DNA from: Niveispirillum irakense DSM 11586 | GTDB lineage: Bacteria > Pseudomonadota > Alphaproteobacteria > Azospirillales > Azospirillaceae | Assembly: GCF_000429645.1 (NCBI RefSeq) | Contig: NZ_AUCG01000004.1 | Span: 1 to 64,000 of the forward strand | Length of the DNA stretch: 64,000 nucleotides | Reading direction: 5' to 3' | Part shown: in pieces, positions 57,231 to 64,000 of the stretch | Layout: every line of letters begins with the position of its first letter | How positions within the stretch are numbered: the stretch's first letter is position 1 | Position numbers and translations under genes: made by a program | Notes under the pieces: generated by a model | What the model was told of the DNA's origin: nothing | The model's input: the letters and a program-made list of their open reading frames with translations, nothing else | Databases searched by the model: none

Positions 57231-57350
57231 ATGTCAACTTCTATTTATTTCCCAATCAAAAATATTGGATTTGACAACCATTTGGATGTTTATATAGCAA
57301 TTAATGAAATTGAACAAAAAGATAAAATGTTCACCTTGGGTTGGGTCTGA
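57231..57350 (+). CDS. Possible 39-residue small ORF in the AT-rich leader
   Basis: ATG 57231 to TGA 57350 reads MSTSIYFPIKNIGFDNHLDV and YIAINEIEQKDKMFTLGWV. It is a plausible protein sequence in strongly AT-rich DNA, unlike the surroundings. No ribosome site is visible and the promoter-like boxes at 57271-57298 lie inside it, so it may be chance. If real it could be a leader peptide or a relic of the donor genome. Confidence 0.25.
   Translation: MSTSIYFPIKNIGFDNHLDVYIAINEIEQKDKMFTLGWV
57271..57298 (+). promoter_or_regulatory. Candidate sigma-70 promoter of the JmjC-export operon
   Basis: TTGACA at 57271-57276 and TATAGC at 57293-57298 are separated by 16 bases in the AT-rich block 57180-57396. 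It lies about 100 bases upstream of the first gene. No -24/-12 element is present. Confidence 0.45.
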
Positions 57351-57396
57351 AAAATGATGAATTAAAGATATTAATGCGCGGCAGTGCGAGGAAAGA

Positions 57397-58578
57397 ATGT
57401 TCAATTTCGATACAAGTCGGGCTGAGTTCCGTTCATTGTACTTTGAAAAAAAGCCGTGGCTGAAACGTAAGTGTTTCGATCCATCTCCATTCGGTTGGTC
57501 TACGATCGACCAGGCGTTGGATTTTCAAGATCCAACCCGCGAATTGCTGAAGGTCCTTCACAAAGGGCGTGTCGAGCCGTCGCATTACGTCGAGGAATAC
57601 ATGGATGTCGGGCTCAGGCGCAGGCGTGTCCGCAAGGATCGCCTGTACCAGATGCTGGCATCGGGGGCCACGGTGGTGCTTAACCGCATCGAACTGGTAT
57701 CGACGCAGGTGCGCGACGTTTGCCTTGAAATCGGCCGGCTCGTCGGTGCGCAAACGACATCCAACGCATACGCGTGCCTTGGTGGCGAGCCTGCAACCAA
57801 CGTCCATTGGGATACGCACGATGTCTTCGTCGTCCAGATCGGAGGGCTGAAGCGTTGGCGCATTTATGAACCCACGCATCTCCTGCCGGTCAGCAACCAG
57901 GTGAGCAACGATCGGAAGGATGAGCTTCCGGCAGAGCCGGTGATGGACGAGATACTCGAGGCTGGTGACACCCTTTACGTTCCGCGGGGGTGGTGGCACC
58001 GCGTCGAGCCGGTGGAGGGGAGCGATACGCTGCATCTGACCGTGGCGATCCACGCACCGCTCATGCTCGACTATCTCGTGTGGGCATGCGCGTCGGTCCT
58101 GCCCGACCTGCTTGAGGTTCGGCACTCTCTCGTCGGGGAGGCGCATGACAGCCAGCGTGTCGCAGACGCGGTTGCGGCCGTCGGCGAGTTGCTGACGAGG
58201 CCGGAAACCGTCCAAGCGTTTCGCGAACGCTCCCAGCAGCGCGACCGCGTGGTGTCTCCCTTCAACATCGCGACATTGCTCGACCAGGCTAAGGATCCGC
58301 TTCCGATGTCTGCCAAGCTGATACTGAACTCCCGTCACGTTGATAGGGACCAGGCCCAGTTCGATATCAATGGAACCGCCATACCATTGCGCGGGGCGCA
58401 CAGGGCTGTCGCGGCCGCCCTATCCGCCGGCGTAAGCGTCAATATGGCGCAATTGCAGCGGCAGTTGCCCGAGTTTCCGGTAGAGACCCTGGGTGCGATC
58501 GTAAAGGACTTGGCGCGGGCGGACATCATTCAGATCACGTTTCCTGAGGAAACACGCAAGTCGTCGCGGACTGCCTGA
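57397..58578 (+). CDS. JmjC/cupin-type 2-oxoglutarate oxygenase (RoxA/YcfD-like)
   Basis: 393 residues. The Fe(II) facial triad is H137-x-D139 (NVHWDTHDVFVVQIGG) and H201 (DTLYVPRGWWHRVEP), as in ribosomal-oxygenase-type JmjC proteins that hydroxylate His or Arg side chains. N-terminal YFEKKPWLKRKCF is also typical. A C-terminal winged-helix-like part (LSAGVSVNMAQLQRQLPEFP) follows. Being the first gene of an operon for exporting a leader-bearing protein, it could hydroxylate that protein or a partner. ATG 57397 follows GCGAGGAAAG. It ends two bases before the adaptor gene. Confidence 0.85.
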   Translation: MFNFDTSRAEFRSLYFEKKPWLKRKCFDPSPFGWSTIDQALDFQDPTRELLKVLHKGRVEPSHYVEEYMDVGLRRRRVRKDRLYQMLASGATVVLNRIELVSTQVRDVCLEIGRLVGAQTTSNAYACLGGEPATNVHWDTHDVFVVQIGGLKRWRIYEPTHLLPVSNQVSNDRKDELPAEPVMDEILEAGDTLYVPRGWWHRVEPVEGSDTLHLTVAIHAPLMLDYLVWACASVLPDLLEVRHSLVGEAHDSQRVADAVAAVGELLTRPETVQAFRERSQQRDRVVSPFNIATLLDQAKDPLPMSAKLILNSRHVDRDQAQFDINGTAIPLRGAHRAVAAALSAGVSVNMAQLQRQLPEFPVETLGAIVKDLARADIIQITFPEETRKSSRTA

Positions 58579-58580
58579 CC

Positions 58581-59840
58581 ATGGCCGGTTCCCAGGCAGG
58601 CGTGCTGTTCCGCGAGCAGGTGGCCGAGGCGAGGCGGCAACGCCTCTACGGAGAGGTCGTGCTGACGGACAGCCGCATCAGCTCCAAGTTCGTTGCCGTA
58701 ATCGCCGTCGTAAGCGTAGGCCTCATCATCTGGGCGATGACCGCCACGTATCCCAGGACGGAAACGGTGCCGGGGGTCGTCGTAACGACCAAGCCCTCCG
58801 CGAAGGTCCTGGCACCTCGGGCAGGCGTCGCGGAGCGTGTCCATGTGCGGGAAAACGAGAGGGTTCACCAAGGGCAGCCGCTTGTCTTCATTGGGGTGGA
58901 GATACGGGATGAGGGCCATCGCGGTGCGGCCAATGACACGTTAACTGCGCTGGACAGCCAGAAAGACAGCGTCGGCGTCCAGATCGCAGCCGCGCGGAGC
59001 GTCATGGCCGCGGAACGGGACAAGCTTGGCCGGACCCTCGAAGCGGTCGCCATGGAGCAGCGATCCATCCGAGTCCAGATGAAGATCCAGGCGTCCATCG
59101 TAAAGTCGAAGACCGAGGAACTGGAGCGTATCCGCCCGACGGTCGAGAAGGGATACCTGAGCAGGTTGGAACTGGACCGCCGCGAACAGTCGCTCCTTAT
59201 CGAGCAGCAGCGGCTTGAGCAGTTCAACCAACAGCTGGTCCAGCTCGGCGTCCGGCGCCAAGACCTAGAGGCCCAACTTGAGCGGCTGCCTGCGGACGAA
59301 CGCCGGCAGTTGGCGGAGCTTGAGGGGCAGCTCAGTTCCATCTCCCAGCAGAAGTCGCGAACGAAAGTCGAGGTGGGCTATACCGTGGTGGCGCCGATCG
59401 AGGGTCGCGTTACCGCCCTCCAGGCTTCGCCTGGCAAAGGCATAGAGCCCGGCGTTCCGCTCATGGTGATACTGCCGGAAGACTCCGATTTCCATGTCAA
59501 CCTCTACGCTCCGTCCAGGGCGGTAGGTTTCATCAAGGTCGGGCAACCGGTACGCGTTTCCTATGACGCGTTCCCGTACAAGCAATTCGGAACGTTCAGT
59601 GGCGAGATTGAGTCCATTTCGGGCATCGCGTACGCGCCGGGCGAATTGGACACGCCGATCAAGGTCGGCGAACCGGTGTACGCAATCAAGGTGCGCCTCG
59701 CCAACGAGACCGCCACCGCTTTCGGGCGGTCCCTTCCGCTTCAATCGGGGATGACCCTGACGGGCAACATAATTCTTGAGCGCAGGTCGTTCCTCGACTG
59801 GCTGCTGCAGCCGCTCAACGCGGTCAGGAAACGCACATGA
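58581..59840 (+). CDS. HlyD-family membrane-fusion adaptor
   Basis: 419 residues: one transmembrane helix near residue 40-55 (FVAVIAVVSVGLIIWAM), a long coiled coil (residues 110-265, e.g. QSLLIEQQRLEQFNQQLVQL), and lipoyl/beta-barrel parts (VVAPIEGRVTALQASPGKGI, VRVSYDAFPYKQFGTFSGEI). This is the CvaA/HlyD adaptor that links an inner-membrane exporter to TolC. It is placed between the oxygenase and the peptidase-containing ABC transporter and overlaps the latter by four bases. Confidence 0.93.
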   Translation: MAGSQAGVLFREQVAEARRQRLYGEVVLTDSRISSKFVAVIAVVSVGLIIWAMTATYPRTETVPGVVVTTKPSAKVLAPRAGVAERVHVRENERVHQGQPLVFIGVEIRDEGHRGAANDTLTALDSQKDSVGVQIAAARSVMAAERDKLGRTLEAVAMEQRSIRVQMKIQASIVKSKTEELERIRPTVEKGYLSRLELDRREQSLLIEQQRLEQFNQQLVQLGVRRQDLEAQLERLPADERRQLAELEGQLSSISQQKSRTKVEVGYTVVAPIEGRVTALQASPGKGIEPGVPLMVILPEDSDFHVNLYAPSRAVGFIKVGQPVRVSYDAFPYKQFGTFSGEIESISGIAYAPGELDTPIKVGEPVYAIKVRLANETATAFGRSLPLQSGMTLTGNIILERRSFLDWLLQPLNAVRKRT

Positions 59841-62035
59841 CAAGCATGACCGACCTGTTCACGCCGGAGAAGTTCGTCCGCCAGGCCGAGGCGGGAGAGT
59901 GCGGCTTGGCCTGCCTCGCTATGATCTCGCGCCACTACGGTGACAAGGACGGGCTGTCGGCGTTGCGACGGCGCTATCCTCTCTCCGCGCGCGGAAGTTC
60001 GCTGAAGGACGTGATCGCCATCGCCGATCAGATGGGTTTCCACACCAGGGCGTTGAAGAGCGACATCCCGTCGCTGTCTAAACTGGGGCTGCCGGCGGTC
60101 CTGCATTGGGATCTCAACCATTACGTCGTGCTGGACAGGATACAGGTCCGGGCGAAAGGCACGACCTACTATATCCTGGACCCAGCCAGGGGTATGCGGA
60201 GCATTGCAGAAAGGGAAATCGCCGAGCATTTCACCGGCATCGTGTTGGAGTTGACGCCGAGCGCCGCTTTCACGCCCAACACCAGTCGCGCCCGGCTGCG
60301 GTTTGGCCAGCTATGGTCGAAGATACGCGGTCTCGGGCCGGCCTTGGGACGTATCCTCGTCCTGTCGGCAATCATGCAGGCAGTGGCGCTCGCGATACCA
60401 TTCTACATGCAGATAGCGATCGACACCGCCCTGCCAGGCTCCGATTTCGACCTGCTGAACATCATCGCGCTCGGCTTCGCCGGACTGCTGCTCTTGAACG
60501 CCGCCGCCCTGTGGGTTCGAAGCCGGCTCGTCCTCAGCCTCAGCAACAGCCTCGGCTTCCAGACGGCGGTCAACCTTTTCCGGCACACCCTGTTCCTGCC
60601 TACCGCCTGGTTCGAGAAGCGCCACCTGGGGGACATTTCATCCCGCTTCTCCTCCCTGCAGCCGATAACCGACCTCCTAAGCAAAGGCCTGGTGAGTTCC
60701 GCTGTGGACGGGATCCTGGCGATTTCGACCCTCTGTCTCATGGTGGTCTACTCGCCGCTTCTCGCCTCGCTGACCGTCGCCATCATCCTGGTCTATGCGG
60801 CGGTTAAGGCGGTGTTCTTCAAGTCAATGAAGTTCGCCAACGCCAACGTGCTGACCGCGCAGGCGCTGGAAACATCGGCGTTCATCGAGAATATGCGGGG
60901 CATCGCGGCGATCAAGACGTTCTGCCAGGAGGGCAACCGGCAGCGCCATTGGCAGAACCGGAAGGCGGAATTCGTCAATGGCAATCTCCGCCTCGGCCGG
61001 CTGACGGCAGGTTTTGAGACGACCAACGGCTTCGTCGTCGGAATCGAGAACATCGTCTTCATCTACATCGCGATCGGCATGGTGCTCAGCGGCGACATCT
61101 CGCTGGGCATGGTCTTCGCCTTCCAGGCCTACAAGCAGCACTTCATCGGTGCGACGACCCGCCTGGTCGACCAGGTCATGAGCTACCGGCTGCTCGACGT
61201 TCACCTCGAGCGCATATCCGACATCGCCCTGGAACCGGGGGAGCCCACGGAGAAGATGGCCGCGGCCGCGCCGTTGGGAACGATAGAGCTCCAGAACGTC
61301 AGCTTCTCCTACGGGTTCGGCCAGCCCTTCATCCTGAAGGGTGTATCGATGCGGATCGATCCTGGAAGGACCACCGTCCTTGTCGGCCCCTCCGGCGCCG
61401 GCAAGACAACCCTCTTCAAGATCCTCTGCGGTCTGCTCCAGCCGACTTCCGGCAGGATGCTCGTCGACGGCATTCCCCTGCAGGAATACGGAGTGCGGCG
61501 CTATCGCAGCCGGCTGGGCGTCGTAAGCCAGGATGACATCCTTTTCAGCGGCTCCCTGGCGGAGAACATCGCCTTCTTCGATCCGGACTACGACATCGAA
61601 CGTGTTGTCGGGTGTTGCCGGCAGGCGTCTATCCATGACGACATACTGAAGATGCCGATGAAGTACGAGACGTCGGTCGGGGACATGGGATCGAACCTTT
61701 CCGGTGGCCAGAAGCAACGCATCCTCCTGGCACGTGCACTGTACCAGAGGCCCGACATGCTGATGCTCGACGAAGGCACGGCGCACCTGGATGTCCGCAC
61801 CGAGGCGCGGGTCGTCGATGCGATCAAGCAGCTCGGTGGAACCCGCCTGCTTGTCGCCCATAGGCCGCAGACGATCGAGACGGCCGACATCGTCTACCAA
61901 ATCGTCGACGGCCATGCGCGTCGACTGGAGTTCGTACCCGATGCCGGGCAGGCGAAGGCGGCAGAACCTTCCATGCGCCTGTCCAAGCATGCGGTCCCGG
62001 ACAGTCCGGGGCCGGAGTTGACGTCCACAAACTAG
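59837..62035 (+). CDS. Peptidase-containing ABC exporter (C39 domain)
   Basis: 732 residues. The N-terminal C39 peptidase has an intact active site: Q16 and C22 (VRQAEAGECGLACLAM), H95 (HWDLNHYVVLD) and D115 (YYILDPARG). Transmembrane helices span about residues 165-440. The ATPase has Walker A GPSGAGKTT, signature NLSGGQKQR and Walker B MLMLDEGTAHLD. It should cut double-glycine leaders and export the cargo through TolC. The cargo encoded next (62060) has such a leader, so exporter and substrate match. Confidence 0.96.
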   Translation: MTSMTDLFTPEKFVRQAEAGECGLACLAMISRHYGDKDGLSALRRRYPLSARGSSLKDVIAIADQMGFHTRALKSDIPSLSKLGLPAVLHWDLNHYVVLDRIQVRAKGTTYYILDPARGMRSIAEREIAEHFTGIVLELTPSAAFTPNTSRARLRFGQLWSKIRGLGPALGRILVLSAIMQAVALAIPFYMQIAIDTALPGSDFDLLNIIALGFAGLLLLNAAALWVRSRLVLSLSNSLGFQTAVNLFRHTLFLPTAWFEKRHLGDISSRFSSLQPITDLLSKGLVSSAVDGILAISTLCLMVVYSPLLASLTVAIILVYAAVKAVFFKSMKFANANVLTAQALETSAFIENMRGIAAIKTFCQEGNRQRHWQNRKAEFVNGNLRLGRLTAGFETTNGFVVGIENIVFIYIAIGMVLSGDISLGMVFAFQAYKQHFIGATTRLVDQVMSYRLLDVHLERISDIALEPGEPTEKMAAAAPLGTIELQNVSFSYGFGQPFILKGVSMRIDPGRTTVLVGPSGAGKTTLFKILCGLLQPTSGRMLVDGIPLQEYGVRRYRSRLGVVSQDDILFSGSLAENIAFFDPDYDIERVVGCCRQASIHDDILKMPMKYETSVGDMGSNLSGGQKQRILLARALYQRPDMLMLDEGTAHLDVRTEARVVDAIKQLGGTRLLVAHRPQTIETADIVYQIVDGHARRLEFVPDAGQAKAAEPSMRLSKHAVPDSPGPELTSTN

Positions 62036-62059
62036 AGCGAAAACTTAAGGAGAGATGAA

Positions 62060-62674
62060 ATGAGGCATTTCAGTGGTGAGTTCGAGGGTATCCGCTTGCT
62101 CATGGGCGACGAACTCGAGCAGATCGCGGGCGGCGAGGGCGAGGATACCGATGACCTGATACCGTTCGACGAATGCCAGGATCGGCGATCCGATGGGCTT
62201 GCACAGGCCCTGGGAAACCGGATAGCCAACGCGCCGGATACAGCAAACATCGAATACGGTGCAGTTATATTTCGGAATGCCGACGGCACATTGGGCCAAA
62301 CGAGAATGCTGATAGGAAATTCATCAGGCGTTCCCGATTTCAACTCCTCCCCCCAGAGCCTTGGGTTCAGTAGTTGGACACAGGTCGTTGGTATTCTCCA
62401 TAGCCACCCTACTGTACATAGTAGCGGTGCTCAAATCACACCTGATTGGAATCACGATAAGCCTAGTGGAAATGATTGGCAATACATGGATTGGATTGCA
62501 TCTCAGTCAGGAGTTGATACTAACAATCTTAGGCAGTACATTTATCATGCCGGACAAATGAATGAATATTATTATAATGACAACAATCAAACTCAATGGT
62601 CTCCCGACAATCGATGGAAGTTTTCGGTGAAGTCGGACAGCTATCAACCCAATGCAACGTGCCCTGAAAACTGA
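62060..62674 (+). CDS. Double-glycine-leader protein with a JAMM metalloprotease domain
   Basis: 204 residues. The leader ends LLMGDELEQIAGG (Gly24-Gly25), just what a C39 exporter cuts, leaving about 179 residues. The mature part carries a full JAMM set: Glu65 (NIEYGAVIF), H114-S-H116-P (GILHSHPT) and Ser136-x2-Asp139 (KPSGNDW). The surrounding pattern is like DUF4329/JAB toxin domains. Cys39 and Cys201 could form a disulfide after export. It is probably a secreted zinc-dependent effector or bacteriocin. AAGGAGAG precedes ATG 62060. The 3' third (from about 62400) is markedly AT-richer than the rest of the operon. Confidence 0.85.
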   Translation: MRHFSGEFEGIRLLMGDELEQIAGGEGEDTDDLIPFDECQDRRSDGLAQALGNRIANAPDTANIEYGAVIFRNADGTLGQTRMLIGNSSGVPDFNSSPQSLGFSSWTQVVGILHSHPTVHSSGAQITPDWNHDKPSGNDWQYMDWIASQSGVDTNNLRQYIYHAGQMNEYYYNDNNQTQWSPDNRWKFSVKSDSYQPNATCPEN

Positions 62675-62682
62675 GGTGACCT

Positions 62683-63093
62683 ATGTTGGCTTACATGACT
62701 GCGCTTGTGCTTGCCAGCGCCGCTGCAACGCCGATTGATGGTAAGGGAGATGAACAGGGGCCTCCCCCTTTCGTAGAACTCGCACTTCCTCGGAGTGTCA
62801 CACGGACTGTGTCCGCACTATGCGAAGATCGGCAAATTATTGTTCAGCTCGAGGAGAGCCTGGATTCTGTAAGAGTAATATCTTACAGCGGGGCCTCCGG
62901 AATAGCCAGTGTCGATGAATTGAAAAAATGGACAAAGCAGATGGAGGCACTCAGCAATGTATACGGAGTTTTCATCACATGTCATGGCAAAATTGACAAT
63001 GTAATGATTACTGGAACCGGCCAATCTGGTGCTCCGGGCCAATCGCGTGTCGTCGCTATTTGGAATGAGGGGAAAATGCGGTTTACGCCGTAG
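62683..63093 (+). CDS. Small exported protein, candidate immunity factor
   Basis: 136 residues with an N-terminal signal peptide (MLAYMTALVLASAAATPIDG) and two cysteines (Cys47, Cys100) that could pair in the periplasm. I do not recognise a family. It begins eight bases after the JAMM protein with GAGGTG upstream, so the two are made together. A small periplasmic protein next to a secreted peptidase is typical of immunity proteins or inhibitors; that role is inferred from position alone. Confidence 0.7.
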   Translation: MLAYMTALVLASAAATPIDGKGDEQGPPPFVELALPRSVTRTVSALCEDRQIIVQLEESLDSVRVISYSGASGIASVDELKKWTKQMEALSNVYGVFITCHGKIDNVMITGTGQSGAPGQSRVVAIWNEGKMRFTP

Positions 63094-63099
63094 GAAGAA

Positions 63100-63137
63100 A
63101 GTAGCTTGGCCACGGTTTGTTCTGTGGTCAAGCTACT
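63100..63137 (+). terminator. Terminator hairpin of the export operon
   Basis: AGTAGCTTGGCCAC and GTGGTCAAGCTACT form a long stem (one mismatch) with a 10-base loop, seven bases after the last stop. The following bases are only moderately T-rich. Confidence 0.75.
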
Positions 63138-63769
63138 AACTATTCGAGCTTCTTTCATTTGGGAATATTCTGTAAGAAAAAGGCATTTTAAATCCAAAGC
63201 AATCAAAGCCATGCCCCAAGGAGCCAGGAGGCGCTGTTCTTCGGTTCGTTGCTCGATCGGGGTGCATGTACCGCCCGGGAGGTCCTGTCCATGACGCCGG
63301 AAGGCCAATTCCGGCTCCGATATGAAATGCGGGCCCTGTCTATGGGATCCCGCTACGGCTATTCGTTTGGAGAAACGGTTCTGAACAGACCAAGCGACCT
63401 GGCCTTCAATCTCATACGGACGCCTGACGTCTTGACCGCGGCTTTCCATAGGGGTGGGGAAGGAGGGTATTGGGTTGTGCGTGAAGTGCGCTCCAGCCGT
63501 CTCCCCGCCCCGTAACCATCACCAAGTGGTCGATACCCTTCGGGTCCATCGCTGTCCGCTCCTCTCACCCGACAATCTATGCCTAGTCGAGGGCCGGGAC
63601 AAGGTACCGCCAACCGGTCCCGGCGGTGCTGTCGCTGGCGGGATAAAACTCTCCAGAAGTGGCGAATGAAAAGTCCCCAGTTTTGGCAGAGGGCAAGGCC
63701 CCGGGGGCGTGCCCCCTGGACCTTGCGGCCATCTCTACGCCATCCTGTCTCCCGCTGTCTGCGGGGAGG
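63138..63769. other. IS-end region with an unclassified reading frame
   Basis: 632 bases. A plus-strand frame at 63249-63515 (FRLRYEMRALSMGSRYGYSF, then SDLAFNLIRTPDVLTAAFH) is open for 88 codons but has no recognised family and looks like a fragment. From about 63580 the sequence looks like the left end of the IS21-type element that follows (repeats of CGGGA and GGGCAAGGCCCCGGGGG). Confidence 0.4.
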
Positions 63770-63961
63770 ATGCCGGTGATTAAGCTTGGCGACCTTGTCA
63801 TGATCCTGGACCTTGCCCGCCAAGGGCTATCCGTTTCCGCCATCGCCCGACGTACCGGTTTCGACCGCAAGACCGTGCGCCGGCATATAGAGCGTGGGCT
63901 GGAGCCACCCGCCTACACACCCCGCCCGCCGAGGCCGAACAACGCTATCATGACACCGTAA
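63770..63961 (+). pseudogene. istA: IS21-family IstA, N-terminal fragment
   Basis: 63 codons from ATG 63770 with the IstA helix-turn-helix: MPVIKLGDLVMILDLARQGL, SVSAIARRTGFDRKTVRRHI. After RGLEPPAYTPRPPRP the sequence changes abruptly (NNAIMTP, stop), so another insertion or deletion has cut the gene. GGGGAGG precedes the start. Confidence 0.8.
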
Positions 63962-64000
63962 GGGCTCAGCAAATAGCGGCGTAACTCACGAAACTTCGCC
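63962..64000. mobile_element. Start of another insertion at the right edge
   Basis: The sequence after the broken istA (GGCTCAGCAAATAGCGGCG) is unrelated to IS21 and probably begins a further IS element, but too little is visible to assign it. Confidence 0.3.

Noticed and set aside
59837-62035. Lantibiotic or lasso-peptide biosynthesis cluster
   Set aside because: The C39 exporter could fit, but there is no LanB/C/M, asparagine-synthetase-like or radical SAM enzyme. The cargo is a 204-residue protein, not a short peptide.

Overview
The window is a high-G+C stretch from a nitrogen-fixing alphaproteobacterium. Gene content, an NifA of the oxygen-sensing rhizobial/Azospirillum type, and -24/-12 promoters with upstream TGT-N10-ACA sites all point to the Rhodospirillales, probably an Azospirillaceae-like genus. 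The species cannot be read from the sequence. Insertion-sequence debris at both ends and in the middle suggests a plasmid or another rearranged replicon.

Layout. (1) 1-4270: nested, broken insertion sequences (IS3, IS66, IS1380, IS5). (2) 4273-41150: one almost uninterrupted nif/fix/suf region. Its transcription units are nifHDK-nifE-nifN-nifX-DUF269-DUF683-fdxB-nifQ-Rieske; iscA-nfu-nifS-nifV-cysE-nifW; fixABCX; nifA-mop; nifT-SIR2-like; nifB-fdxN-hesB-TPR-LRV-nifZ-nifZ followed by small genes, a DegT-like protein and a ferredoxin; and sufBCDSU-sufT. Four minus-strand genes are embedded: a receiver-like protein opposite nifH, an unknown 196-residue protein, a DUF2478 protein with an internal TAG, and a truncated globin. 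(3) 41379-42231 and 56067-56126: IS66-type remnants whose matching right ends lie in inverted orientation around a foreign cassette. (4) 42217-55814: a tightly packed nine-gene minus-strand operon (TonB receptor, SbmA/BacA-like ABC transporter, TldE, TldD, thioredoxin, unknown protein, thioredoxin reductase, M3 peptidase, PLP enzyme of the cysteine synthase fold) with a LysR gene upstream. (5) 57180-63140: an export operon with a JmjC-type oxygenase, an HlyD adaptor, a peptidase-containing ABC exporter, a double-glycine-leader protein with a complete JAMM metalloprotease motif, and a small secreted protein that may be its immunity factor. (6) 63770-64000: a truncated IS21 istA.

How the nif part works. 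NifA acting with sigma-54 would fire promoters ahead of nifH, iscA, fixA, nifT, nifB and sufB. Three of these control regions also carry a plausible divergent sigma-54 element for the opposite gene. NifB, NifE, NifN, NifX, NifQ and NifV build FeMo-co. NifS, the IscA/HesB/Nfu proteins and a complete SUF set supply Fe-S clusters. FixABCX and several ferredoxins supply electrons. No draT/draG is present here.

The two least familiar systems are the nine-gene peptide-uptake and thiol-proteolysis operon and the type-I-exported JAMM protein operon. Both functions are inferred from domain content, not demonstrated.
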